A stretch of DNA of 30,160 bases from Stigonema sp964246695 (GCA_964246695.1 CAXTSI010000039.1:1-30160), one strand, 5' to 3'. Positions 15,023 to 22,632 are shown, numbered from the stretch's first letter. A program made the numbers and translations. The notes: generated by a model from the letters alone, not told the origin.

Positions 15023-16027
15023 TTAAGGAGAAACATCAATTTTTCCAGCAACAATCTGATTTCGAGCATTTTCAAAGCTAGCTTCTTCCTGAGGTGTTAG
15101 TGTTCCTCGGAAGGAAGCAAAATCATAAATTTTCTCTTTGAGACCAAACTTGTATAGCTTCCCTTCCCACCGACCTTGTTGCATTAAAACTGCGGCATTC
15201 AGGACTAAACTTGGTACGTCCTGAAGCACACTGGTTAGTACATGACCAGGTGCTAATTCATGCTGATCTTTAGTCCAGCCGATCGCATACACTCCTTGTT
15301 TTTGAGTAACTTCTTTGAGCGCTGCGATCCCAGCTTCATCCGCATTAATTGCTAAGACATCAACTCCCGATTTGACCAAATCCAGAGCAACTTTGGTGGC
15401 TTTTTTAGTGTCTGTCCAAGTTTGGATAAATTCAGTCGAAACCTCAACAGATGGCTTGGTTGCCTTAGCACCCCGCTTAAATAAAGCAGCTTCTTCTTTG
15501 TAGACTGGGTAATCGTATCCCACTATATAACCAACTTTGTTGGTTTTAGTTTTGCTCGCTGCTAGCAGACCAGTTAGATAGCCCGCCTCACCAGAACGAA
15601 AGGCGACAGCACCGAGATTTTTATTGTTACCGGGGTAGGTTGAAACCAAAGCAAACTTGGTACGCGGAAATTCTTGAGCTACTTTTTCCGCCGCTGCAAT
15701 GTACGTACCACCATTACCAATAATCAAGTTGTAGCCTTGTTGGGCATACTGGTGGAGCAACTTTTCACTACTAGCCGCCGATACGTTCTCAGTATAAGCG
15801 ACCTTAGCTCCAAATTTTTGCTCGATCAACTTCAGTCCCTCATAACCTGCTTGGCTCCAGCTAGCGTCTTGACGGGAACCAGTAAGAATCATGGCAACTT
15901 TGAGGTTGCTAGAGGCTGGGGATGTAGATGCACCCTGGGAGTCAGTGTTGGAACTTCTACAGCTAGCGACAAAGATAAACGTGAGAACTGCTAGGGTAAA
16001 ACTAATGAAGAAATTTTTGATCCGCAT
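15023..16027 (-). CDS. BMP/PnrA-family substrate-binding lipoprotein
   Basis: A 334-aa binding protein of the Bmp/PnrA/Med family, whose known members bind purine nucleosides for ABC import. The N-terminus is a lipoprotein signal ending VASC, with Cys23 as the lipid site. A low-complexity Ser/Ala/Thr linker and a periplasmic-binding fold follow (KVAMILTGSRQDASWSQAGY, then NLIIGNGGTYI and VDVLAINADEAG). No ABC permease or ATPase gene is adjacent. Instead the same-strand genes downstream encode a dCache hybrid kinase and a REC-kinase, so it may be a co-sensor. The ligand is inferred only from the family. The start has no Shine-Dalgarno but gives a normal signal peptide. Confidence 0.93.
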   Translation of the reverse strand: MRIKNFFISFTLAVLTFIFVASCRSSNTDSQGASTSPASSNLKVAMILTGSRQDASWSQAGYEGLKLIEQKFGAKVAYTENVSAASSEKLLHQYAQQGYNLIIGNGGTYIAAAEKVAQEFPRTKFALVSTYPGNNKNLGAVAFRSGEAGYLTGLLAASKTKTNKVGYIVGYDYPVYKEEAALFKRGAKATKPSVEVSTEFIQTWTDTKKATKVALDLVKSGVDVLAINADEAGIAALKEVTQKQGVYAIGWTKDQHELAPGHVLTSVLQDVPSLVLNAAVLMQQGRWEGKLYKFGLKEKIYDFASFRGTLTPQEEASFENARNQIVAGKIDVSP

Positions 16028-16189
16028 ACAGGTGAAGCCAGCAACCGTGATTCAATAAGCATGTTGTCCGTTTGTTAATCACATAGTTCCCAATTTGAAT
16101 GCCAAAATTCACATGCTCAACAAAATGTTAATCATCTGGGTCACATTAGCTCATGCCTTGCAGCATAACGACACGCTTGTTTGACAAAT

Positions 16190-16393
16190 TTAGGACTTAC
16201 GCACTATACAAATTAAGCATCATATGTATGACGGAATTCGGTCATTTTAGACGGACGAGCGAACATATAAAGGTGCAAGCCCTACATTGTCAGGGCGCGG
16301 AAACCGCGCCCCTACGGTTATATTGTGGTCTACAGATTGCCGGACTCATCCAGATGCAGACCTTTACTATTTCTGTCAATGCGTAAGTCCTAA
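16190..16393. mobile_element. About 204-bp MITE with TTAGGACTTACGCA ends
   Basis: Perfect 14-bp terminal inverted repeats TTAGGACTTACGCA (16190-16203) and TGCGTAAGTCCTAA (16380-16393), extendable by one T/A pair. Its core holds a family C palindrome (16275-16333: GGGCGCGGAAACCGCGCCC, then CTACGGTTATATTGTGGTC) also seen at 24180-24235. A 77-codon frame across it (16153-16386) is only element sequence. The position is upstream of the bmp gene. The rest of 16028-16497 holds no gene I can support. Confidence 0.88.
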
Positions 16394-16445
16394 AATTGTG
16401 AAGAACTGCGATCGCCAACAATTCGACTACGGTTAAAACAGAAAA

Positions 16446-16459
16446 CCCGCCGAAGCGGG
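16446..16459 (-). terminator. Intrinsic terminator of the 51-aa gene
   Basis: Read on the minus strand it is CCCGC-TTCG-GCGGG with a stable UUCG tetraloop, followed by TTTTCTGTTTT. It starts 39 nt past the stop codon of the small gene. Confidence 0.85.
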
Positions 16460-16497
16460 CTTAAACACAACAAAACTATGAACAATAAACTTTTGAC

Positions 16498-16653
16498 TTA
16501 GCCAAGAGCCTTCATTTCTGCTTCTAATTGACGAATTAGCTTTTCGTCACCCTTAGCTTTGGCTACTTGCAAGCGATGCTCTACGCTTTTTTGAATACTC
16601 TGACGGTGCAGTTCTCGTGCTTTTTTGGCAGCTTCCACTTTAGTTGTAATCAT
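16498..16653 (-). CDS. Conserved-looking small cyanobacterial protein (51 aa)
   Basis: A 51-aa, highly charged, probably all-helical protein starting MITTKVEAAKKARELHRQS and ending LIRQLEAEMKALG. An AGGA box 9 nt before ATG 16653 and an intrinsic terminator after the stop mark it as a real, separately transcribed gene. The pattern (ARELHRQS, EHRLQVAKAKGDE, LIRQLEAE) resembles small unnamed proteins I associate with cyanobacteria, but I cannot name a family or function. A coiled coil or helical hairpin is likely. Divergent from the SAM hydrolase gene, with 110 bp between starts. Confidence 0.8.
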   Translation of the reverse strand: MITTKVEAAKKARELHRQSIQKSVEHRLQVAKAKGDEKLIRQLEAEMKALG

Positions 16654-16763
16654 AACTGTTTTCCTGTGCGATCTTGCTCTTTATGTCTTATTTTCCTAAC
16701 ATAACATACATTCCGTTACTTATGTTACAGAAAGAATAGACTTAATATATTTTAGTTCAATCT

Positions 16764-17588
16764 ATGTTCGAGCAGCATATGGAAAGACAACCACTCCTTA
16801 CCTTACTAAGCGATTTTGGCGATCGCGATGTGTATGTAGGCGTAATCAAAGGAGTCATCGCCCAAATCAACCCAACCCTAACGTCCTTCGACTTGACGCA
16901 CCAGATTCCACCGCAAAATATCGCCGCAGCTAGGTTTTGCTTAATGAACGCTTACCCGTATTTCCCAGTTGGGACAGTGCATGTGGCGGTGGTAGATCCG
17001 GGTGTGGGAAGTGTAAGACGGGCGATCGCAGTAGAATTTGCCCAAGGGTTTCTTGTGGGACCAGACAATGGCATATTCAGTGGGGTACTAAGTCAAAGTC
17101 CAGCTATCACAGCTGTGGAACTAACAAACCCTGAATATTGGCGCACCTCTCAACCTAGCATGACTTTCCACGGCAGGGATATCTTTGCACCTGTGGGAGC
17201 GCATCTTGCCACCGGCGTACCCCTCAAACATCTCGGACGAGAAATTGACCCAGCAACCTTAGTACTGCTGGATCTAGCCGAATGCAGTCAGACAGAAACT
17301 GGTGTAGTGGGTTGCATTCAATATATTGACCACTTCGGTAATTTAGTTACCAACATTCCTGGAAGTTACGTACAAGGCAAATCCTGGTGCGTAGAAATGG
17401 CAGAATTGACTATTCCAGGGTGTGAAACTTACAGTGATGTGAAGGTTGGGGATGCGCTTGCTTTAGTTGGTAGTCACGGTTGGGTAGAAATTGCCATCAA
17501 CAGCGGTAATGCTCAGTCACAGTTGCTTTTGAAGTTGAAAGCGGCGGTACAAGTTGTGCTAACTGTAGCCCAACAAGCGCTTTATTAA
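16764..17588 (+). CDS. S-adenosyl-L-methionine hydrolase (DUF62, fluorinase/chlorinase-like fold)
   Basis: A 274-aa cytosolic enzyme of the SAM hydroxide adenosyltransferase family, which splits SAM to adenosine and methionine using water; relatives use halide. Visible: LLSDFGDRDVYVG near the N-terminus (substrate Asp), DLTHQIPP, DPGVGSVRR (Asp and Arg of the family's Asp-Arg-His water-activating set), VGPDNGIFS, TFHGRDIFAPVGAHLA (His of the set) and DHFGNLVTNI in the C-terminal barrel. This set favours hydrolase over halogenase. Start 16764 or ATG 16779 (five codons later); both keep the first strand. The DUF2301 gene follows after 77 AT-rich bases. Confidence 0.92.
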   Translation: MFEQHMERQPLLTLLSDFGDRDVYVGVIKGVIAQINPTLTSFDLTHQIPPQNIAAARFCLMNAYPYFPVGTVHVAVVDPGVGSVRRAIAVEFAQGFLVGPDNGIFSGVLSQSPAITAVELTNPEYWRTSQPSMTFHGRDIFAPVGAHLATGVPLKHLGREIDPATLVLLDLAECSQTETGVVGCIQYIDHFGNLVTNIPGSYVQGKSWCVEMAELTIPGCETYSDVKVGDALALVGSHGWVEIAINSGNAQSQLLLKLKAAVQVVLTVAQQALY

Positions 17589-17665
17589 GTTTTGATCTTT
17601 GTTATTATTGATAAATAAACAATAAAAAATTTAACATTTATTAGAGTAACCCATAATAGCAAATT

Positions 17666-18316
17666 ATGACTCAACTACAACAATCTCAACCTGAAATTTA
17701 TCAAGGTCAGTTTGGCGAATTTATGATTACTCAGGGCGATCGCACTGGCGTAGTTATATACCGCACTGGATTAATGGTAGCTGCACTCAGCTTCGCCATA
17801 GGTAGTGCGTTGGTTTTGCTCAAAAATGACCAGATCCAATTACTAACGCCTTTGTATGCCTGTTTTAGTCTCGCTCTTGGTGTTAGTTTACTGACCATTC
17901 ACATCTATATGGCACTGCTGCACCGAGTCTTGCAAGTTTTTTGGGCTATTGGCAGCCTGACCGCAATTGTACTGGCTCTGTCTAGCAGTGAACCTTTAGC
18001 TGTTACTGTTTACACTCAACCAGTCACCTTGTTGGGAGTGGGTTTTACATTTGCCGCTTTAACAGGGATTTATTTCAAAGAAGCATTTTGCTTTAATCGT
18101 TTGGAGACAAAGCTGCTAACACCAATAGTACCTTTACTGCTGCTAGGACATTTAACAGGGGTGCTACCAACTGAGTGGGAACGGGTTTTATTAGGACTTT
18201 GGGCAGTTTTGTTTGTGGTATTTGCCTTACGTAAAGCAGTGCAAGCCATTACTCCAGATATAGGGGATAAGTCTGTATTTGCGTATTTAAAAGGACAGAG
18301 TACAGTAAAGGCGTGA
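17666..18316 (+). CDS. DUF2301 integral membrane protein
   Basis: A 216-aa polytopic membrane protein, about six to seven helices after a 30-residue polar N-terminus (EIYQGQFGEFMITQGDRTGVV). Hydrophobic runs include AALSFAIGSALVLL and GVGFTFAALTGIYFKEAFCFN; the YFKEAFCFNRLE segment is typical of this cyanobacterial and plastid-lineage family as I know it. The function is unknown. It precedes the pentapeptide gene by 25 nt, so the two are probably co-transcribed, perhaps from the SAM hydrolase promoter or one in the 77-bp gap. Confidence 0.87.
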   Translation: MTQLQQSQPEIYQGQFGEFMITQGDRTGVVIYRTGLMVAALSFAIGSALVLLKNDQIQLLTPLYACFSLALGVSLLTIHIYMALLHRVLQVFWAIGSLTAIVLALSSSEPLAVTVYTQPVTLLGVGFTFAALTGIYFKEAFCFNRLETKLLTPIVPLLLLGHLTGVLPTEWERVLLGLWAVLFVVFALRKAVQAITPDIGDKSVFAYLKGQSTVKA

Positions 18317-18327
18317 GATGAAATATC

Positions 18328-18333
18328 GGGAGG
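18328..18333 (+). promoter_or_regulatory. Shine-Dalgarno GGGAGG fixing the pentapeptide gene start
   Basis: GGGAGG lies 8 nt before ATG 18342. It rules against the in-frame ATG at 18318, which sits 1 nt after the preceding stop codon and would place this site inside the gene. Confidence 0.8.
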
Positions 18334-18341
18334 TAATAGTC

Positions 18342-18875
18342 ATGAAAGCATCAGAACTCCTCTCACAATATGCAACAGGTGTTAGGGATTTTACAGGAGC
18401 TAACTTAAGTGAGGCTAATCTGGAGGGAGCCAATCTCAGTGGAGCCATTTTAGACAAAGCTATTTTAGACGGAGCTAATCTGAACAAAGCAAATCTCAGC
18501 CAAGCTAGTCTAAGTCAGGCAGACCTAAATGGAGCTTCTTTAAAGCAAGCCGACCTCAGCGGAGCCAACTTAAATGGAGCCATCTTGGATGGAGCAATTC
18601 TAGATGAAGCAATCCTTGACAGTGCCGACTTAAGACAGTCTGACTTGACTGTAGCTAACCTGGCAAGTGCGACTCTCAGCGAGGCGAACCTGCATGAAGC
18701 AAACCTGAATGCTGCTAATTTGGATGGAGCAGACTTAAGTGGAGCTGACTTAGTTGTCGCCGACCTGAAGGACGCGAATTTGAGTCAAGCTGATCTGGAT
18801 GGTGCTAACTTGAACGGAGCCAACTTAGACGGAGCCAATTTAGAGGGAACTCTTTTAGACAAGGAGAATTCTTAA
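18342..18875 (+). CDS. Pentapeptide-repeat protein (177 aa)
   Basis: After a short N-terminus (MKASELLSQYATGVRDFTG) almost the whole protein consists of about 30 A(N/D)LxX repeats (ANLSE, ANLEG, ANLSG, ADLNG and so on), which fold into a right-handed quadrilateral beta-helix. There is no signal peptide or extra domain, so it is probably a cytosolic structural or binding protein; some family members mimic DNA and shield gyrase, but nothing here points to that. It follows the DUF2301 gene closely. It ends in a short cap, LLDKENS. Confidence 0.93.
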   Translation: MKASELLSQYATGVRDFTGANLSEANLEGANLSGAILDKAILDGANLNKANLSQASLSQADLNGASLKQADLSGANLNGAILDGAILDEAILDSADLRQSDLTVANLASATLSEANLHEANLNAANLDGADLSGADLVVADLKDANLSQADLDGANLNGANLDGANLEGTLLDKENS

Positions 18876-18945
18876 GCTTTTCCTGTAAGTAGCCCTCTAT
18901 GTCGGGTTTCCCAAGCTACAGGCGACTGGCGCCTTTGCAGGAAAG

Positions 18946-18963
18946 CCCACCTATCTAGGTGGG
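18946..18963. repeat. 7-bp hairpin downstream of the pentapeptide gene
   Basis: CCCACCT-ATCT-AGGTGGG, about 70 bp after the stop and without a T-run. Just before it (18900-18945) is a relative of the CAGGCGACTGGCGCC palindrome also found inside the hybrid kinase gene. Confidence 0.55.
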
Positions 18964-18987
18964 TGGGCAAGATGCCATTGGTGTCAA

Positions 18988-19073
18988 CTTACAGCTATTT
19001 TCACGTAAATAGACCACATTGTTGTGCCCCAACAAGAGCGTCTGTGGTTCAAATAGATGAAATTGGCTGTAAG
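18988..19073. repeat. Repeat family D: inverted ends CTTACAGC..CCAC
   Basis: The left end CTTACAGCTATTTTCACG and the right end, read in reverse as CTTACAGCCAATTTCATC, match at about 21 of 30 positions over their length including CCAC, an 86-bp imperfect palindrome. A similar left end, with ACCACATTGT at the same place, occurs at 24157. Confidence 0.6.
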
Positions 19074-19099
19074 CTGTAACCCTTGAAAATATAGCCACG

Positions 19100-19213
19100 T
19101 TCTCGTTACTAGGCTCAGCCTAGTAACGCTGTTCTTGGAGGCTCTGCCTCCGACTTTAAGAGGAGGCAGAGCCTCCAAGAATTGCATTCCCACGCTCTGC
19201 GTGGGAACGAGAA
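19100..19213. repeat. Cloverleaf-like element of three hairpins in a closing stem
   Basis: The closing arms TTCTCGTT (19100-19107) and AACGAGAA (19206-19213) enclose three perfect hairpins: 12-bp arms CGTTACTAGGCT (19104-19128), 17-bp arms TTGGAGGCTCTGCCTCC with a 10-nt loop (19135-19178), and 9-bp arms TTCCCACGC with a 3-nt loop (19187-19207). The closing stem overlaps the outer bases of hairpins 1 and 3, so the forms compete. No coding sense. Confidence 0.85.
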
Positions 19214-19217
19214 AGTC

Positions 19218-19344
19218 ATATCATGTCCGTATAAACAGTTACGATATCCAGCCCTCACCCCCGTCCCCTCTCCCAAGCATGGGAGAGGGGTGCCCTCTTG
19301 GCGGGGTGAGGGTTCATATAATAACCGCTACACGGACATGATAT
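19218..19344. mobile_element. 127-bp MITE-like element with ATATCATGTCCGT ends
   Basis: Perfect 13-bp terminal inverted repeats (19218-19230, 19332-19344). Inside is a CCCTCTCCCAAGCATGGGAG palindrome flanked by CCCTCACCCC and GGGGTGAGGG. No target duplication is obvious. Confidence 0.78.
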
Positions 19345-19366
19345 CAGGGGCTTGCGCCCTACCTCA

Positions 19367-19483
19367 GATCTTGCACCATTCTCAATAAGACCTAAAAAAC
19401 CGGGTTTCTCAACCACAAATAAAGGGTCTCAGCCTTGAATATTTGCAAGAAACCCGGTTTTTGATGCTGGTGCAAGATATCAG
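19367..19483. mobile_element. MITE family B, second copy
   Basis: Shares ATCTTGCACCATTCTCAA, inverted AAACCGGGTTTCTCAAC blocks, the TTGAATATTTGCAAGAAACC-type right half and the TGGTGCAAGATATCAG end with the element at 5982-6101. The left end has lost a few bases (CAGATCTTG instead of ATATCTTG), so it is probably older. Confidence 0.88.
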
Positions 19484-19658
19484 CTACGAGCTTCGGTCAA
19501 AATAATTCGTAATTCGCGATTATTACGAGCCACACCCCATTTTGGCTATGCTTCGCGCATTATTGGCGTCCCCACGCATGAATGCGCGAGGCAAGGGAAT
19601 AATGTTGCCAAGTACGCGTTCTATTCCCTAAATAAAGGTGCTTTGCACCATGAGTATT

Positions 19659-19686
19659 AATTACGAATTACGAATTACCAATTACG
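19659..19686. repeat. Heptameric repeat (AATTACG), four units
   Basis: AATTACG, AATTACG, AATTACC, AATTACG, next to the lysozyme stop. A CCCCACGCATGAATGCGCG motif (19571-19589), like that near 7116, lies 70 bp upstream. Confidence 0.85.
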
Positions 19687-19696
19687 AATTATTTTG

Positions 19697-20566
19697 TCAG
19701 ACTGGAATTTCCTCTAAGTTAATAGTTCCATTTGCCGCTAAGTGGTGTGCTTTTTGAAAAGCAATGACAGCATTTTTAGTATCAGGACCAAAAACCCCAT
19801 CCATCCCTTGAGGATTTAAATTAGGTTGAGGATTTTTAGGATCAAGAGCAAGTTTAGTGAGACGTTTTTGCAGTTCCTTGACTTTCGGTCCAATACGACC
19901 TTCTTGAAGAGGAACTTTAGGAACTGTCTCAGCTTTGAGCCTATCTAGATTACCGTTGAACGTATTATAATCCACATCTTGAGTAAATGAAGACCTTTGG
20001 TCACCAATATACTGATGAAAAGTATGAACCTTCCAACCGCCAAATAGGTTATTTGGCTGATTAGGTTTGTTATTGTAGCTGGCGATCCAGAGATCGTAGC
20101 CAGCGTCACTGAAGCGCGAGGTATTACCCATTTGATGAATCCAAAAGTCAGAATTGGCGTATATGACTGGTTTGTAGCCTGTTGTACGCTCTACTGATTT
20201 TAATAACGTCTCAACTAGGTCAATACTGGCTGCAGTGCTAAGACTAGACCAGTGAATATCAATGCCATTACGGTTCTGCTCGAATTCTAGATCTACAGAT
20301 GGCGGCAAATCTCCAGGTTCCATATCTACTGCTTGCGCAAAAAGTCTTACTTGAGTATTCAGGTCATCTGAGGGACGGAAGAACATATAAGCTCCCCGAA
20401 TTATGTTGTACTCCTTGAGCGCAGGCCAGTAAGTATGAAAGTTTGAATCTATACGAACTGTTCCATAAAGTACTCGTGCATAAGCAAACTGGAAGCCTTC
20501 CGCTTTCATTTTTTGCCAATCAACTGTTTCACTAAATTCCGCAATGTCAACACCCTTGATAAACAT
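19697..20566 (-). CDS. GH25 lysozyme with C-terminal peptidoglycan-binding domain
   Basis: N-acetylmuramidase of glycoside hydrolase family 25. From Met 20566 (289 aa), the catalytic domain (about 4-205) begins with GVDIAEF (D7) and has the DxE pair D92/E94 in PSVDLEFE, YMFFRPSDD and a late DVDYNTFNG strand. The C-terminal domain (about 215-287) is a PG_binding_1 type: GPKVKELQKRLTKL, then MDGVFGPDTKNAVIAFQKAH. ATG 20575 is possible but AGGAG abuts it; the same AGGAG is 9 nt from ATG 20566, which I chose. There is no signal peptide, as in phage endolysins, so release would need a holin, lysis or another export route. No phage genes are nearby. It could remodel the cell's own wall or kill competitors. 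Confidence 0.93.
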   Translation of the reverse strand: MFIKGVDIAEFSETVDWQKMKAEGFQFAYARVLYGTVRIDSNFHTYWPALKEYNIIRGAYMFFRPSDDLNTQVRLFAQAVDMEPGDLPPSVDLEFEQNRNGIDIHWSSLSTAASIDLVETLLKSVERTTGYKPVIYANSDFWIHQMGNTSRFSDAGYDLWIASYNNKPNQPNNLFGGWKVHTFHQYIGDQRSSFTQDVDYNTFNGNLDRLKAETVPKVPLQEGRIGPKVKELQKRLTKLALDPKNPQPNLNPQGMDGVFGPDTKNAVIAFQKAHHLAANGTINLEEIPV

Positions 20567-20575
20567 ATGATTCAT

Positions 20576-20580
20576 CTCCT
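20576..20580 (-). promoter_or_regulatory. Shine-Dalgarno AGGAG deciding the lysozyme start
   Basis: Minus-strand AGGAG directly abuts ATG 20575 (zero spacing, unfavourable) and lies 9 nt before ATG 20566. Confidence 0.6.
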
Positions 20581-20640
20581 ATATTAGATAAATGACACCT
20601 TACTCTCCTTCACCTTACTGTAAAATTGTGTTTAATTGGC

Positions 20641-20689
20641 GGTAATAGGTAATAGGTAATAGGTAATGGGTAATGGGTAATAGGTGATG
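20641..20689. repeat. Heptameric repeat (GGTAATA/G), seven units
   Basis: Seven consecutive 7-mers: GGTAATA x3, GGTAATG x2, GGTAATA, GGTGATG. It lies in the 184-bp gap between the FHA gene and the lysozyme gene. Confidence 0.92.
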
Positions 20690-20750
20690 GTAAGTAAAAA
20701 CAATTACCAATTACCATGCATCATATAAGTCTAACTAGCAACTTGGGTGA

Positions 20751-21542
20751 CTATTTATTTAGTAATTCCTTGAGCGATCGCAAACTGTAATTCAAGATTT
20801 TCCCAGTAGTAAACAGTTGATATCCAGCTACTAATAAAGCACAGGATGTGAGGATGGCTAAAAGAGATACTGACGCAAAGGCATTGCCAGTAAAAAGCAT
20901 TACAGTAATGCCTAGTGCTATCAAAAACCATCCTAAATTGCGGTACTTATAACGCCAGATTAAGACTACAATCCCTGCAATACATAAGAGGACACCAGGA
21001 ATACGTACAAAAAGACCAATCTGAGTATTAGCGGTTAAAATCAAAATTCCTGCAACCATTAGCACCAAGCCTACAAGCTTGATGAAACGCTCTATAGGAG
21101 TTGGTTCCGTGTTCCCAACAAATTCAATCTGAATCACTGTACTTGGATTATTCAGCATGGTATCAGCTTGAAAAACCACATTTTGTTTTTGGAGAAATAT
21201 AAATGTTACTTTACTCCCATTACTCAAGTCTATTTGATCTCTTAAGTTAAGTGGGTAGCGCTTTCTTGGTTCAAGCCTGATATTGTTGAGAAATGTGCCA
21301 TTGGCGCTTCCTAAATCAACAAGATAATAAGTGCTTTCTGCTACCTGAATTTCTGCGTGATTTCGAGAAACAAAATCGGCATTTGGCAAGCAGGAAACAT
21401 TGATATCAGGTATAGATTCGTCCTTCGGCTTGCCAATGCGAATCACAGAAAAATTCAGTGGCAAATCAAAAGAGGTGTTGGTTTGAACATGAAAAAGCTC
21501 TAAACTTAGCCCTGTTGTCTCTAATTTGCGTGGGTTTTGCAT
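20751..21542 (-). CDS. FHA-domain membrane protein
   Basis: A 263-aa protein with a cytoplasmic forkhead-associated domain (about 12-120) that reads phosphothreonine on partner proteins: IRIGK (35-39), VSRNHAEI (58-65) and SANGTFLN (79-86) hold the expected Gly, Ser-Arg-Asn-His and Asn-Gly residues. About five hydrophobic helices follow (151-250), then a basic tail. It would recruit phosphorylated proteins to the membrane, but no Ser/Thr kinase is in the window. The lysozyme gene follows in the same direction after 184 bp with a heptad tract between, so co-transcription is uncertain. Confidence 0.92.
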   Translation of the reverse strand: MQNPRKLETTGLSLELFHVQTNTSFDLPLNFSVIRIGKPKDESIPDINVSCLPNADFVSRNHAEIQVAESTYYLVDLGSANGTFLNNIRLEPRKRYPLNLRDQIDLSNGSKVTFIFLQKQNVVFQADTMLNNPSTVIQIEFVGNTEPTPIERFIKLVGLVLMVAGILILTANTQIGLFVRIPGVLLCIAGIVVLIWRYKYRNLGWFLIALGITVMLFTGNAFASVSLLAILTSCALLVAGYQLFTTGKILNYSLRSLKELLNK

Positions 21543-21684
21543 GGCTTGTTTTTCTGGAGCAATTTCTCAATTAATCTAGATTGTCTTGTGTAGTAGCAAA
21601 AACGCTTTTAGTGATAATCTTTCATTTCTTGTTACAATTGTAATACTTATATAGCAATCCTTGCAGGATCTGTTAAAATAATTC

Positions 21685-22632
21685 TTAAGAGGGAACAGGG
21701 AACATAGACGATATCAACATCTGTTCAAAGACTTTTGAGAGAGTAGTTTGAAAACGCTGTCGATGCTTGAGTTTCAAAAATTGTCGGACTATTTCAGTAG
21801 TAACACTAGAACCGTTTCTATTATCTACAACTTGAACTGTACGCAGAGTCTCCAGCTGTAGTTCTTTTTTTACCATCAACTCAGAAATACCAGTTGCACC
21901 TACACCGCTTTCGACAGCGGCTTTTGTCATCTCGCCACTAGTGAACACTAAAATTACATTCAGTTCATTAAGATTGATTCCCCAATGTTGCAAGGCTGAC
22001 TCAAATCTTTGCTGTGTTCCAGATCCAGGCTCTCGCATTATCCAAGTTGTTTTAGTCAGTTCCTTGGTCGTAATCTGTGCACACTTATACCAAGGATGAG
22101 ATTTGCCTACAACAACTTGTAAGCGATCGCTGCCAACAATTTCTTGATCCAGACAACTCACAAGTGCTGGTTTAACATCTCCTTCTATCAAACCCAAATC
22201 AAACTGTCCCGTCGCTGTCCCTACACAAATCTCTTCTGTATTGGCGAGAGTACAATTAATTTTGATACCAGGATATCGAAGCTTAAACTCACTAATCTTA
22301 CTAGGGAGCCAGTAGTTACCAATTGTCAGACTCGAACCTAATTTCAATTCGCCCCTTTGCAGATTGTTCAACTCCCGCAATCCCCGCTCAGATAAACTGA
22401 CGTGGTCGAGAATTTTCTGTGCTTCAATTTGTAGTAACTTTCCTGCTTCAGCGATCTCGATATGACGACCAATCCGATGGAATAGTTTCACTCCATATTC
22501 CTGCTCTAAGCTTTGGATTGCTGCACTGACAGCAGGCTGAGTAATATACAGCATTTCCGCCGCACGGGTAAAGTGTAGATGTTCCGCCACAGCTAAGAAG
22601 ATTCGTAGCTGCTCAAGCGTCATCCCTGCCAT
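21685..22632 (-). CDS. LysR-family transcription regulator
   Basis: A 315-aa regulator. The N-terminal winged helix-turn-helix (about 4-63) reads LRIFLAVAEHLHFTRAAEML and ITQPAVSAAIQSLEQEYGVKL. The effector domain is periplasmic-binding-like (from about 92), with IGNYWLPSKI, IMREPGSGT (a typical effector-loop motif) and GVGATGISEL. This resembles the CysL/CbbR-like subgroup, in which REPGSGT-type proteins sense small anions or metabolites; the ligand is unknown. Start 22632 has AGGA 10 nt upstream; ATG 22623 is also possible. No divergent target gene is present: GT2 lies upstream on the same strand. Confidence 0.93.
   Translation of the reverse strand: MAGMTLEQLRIFLAVAEHLHFTRAAEMLYITQPAVSAAIQSLEQEYGVKLFHRIGRHIEIAEAGKLLQIEAQKILDHVSLSERGLRELNNLQRGELKLGSSLTIGNYWLPSKISEFKLRYPGIKINCTLANTEEICVGTATGQFDLGLIEGDVKPALVSCLDQEIVGSDRLQVVVGKSHPWYKCAQITTKELTKTTWIMREPGSGTQQRFESALQHWGINLNELNVILVFTSGEMTKAAVESGVGATGISELMVKKELQLETLRTVQVVDNRNGSSVTTEIVRQFLKLKHRQRFQTTLSKVFEQMLISSMFPVPS

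Noticed and set aside
16153..16386. 77-aa plus-strand frame
   Set aside because: Runs through the MITE at 16190-16393 and its palindromic core.
16764..17588. Fluorinase or chlorinase
   Set aside because: The Asp, Arg and His motifs fit SAM hydrolases, and no halometabolite genes are adjacent.
19135..19388. Two 68-aa plus-strand frames
   Set aside because: They translate hairpins and MITE ends of the repeat island.
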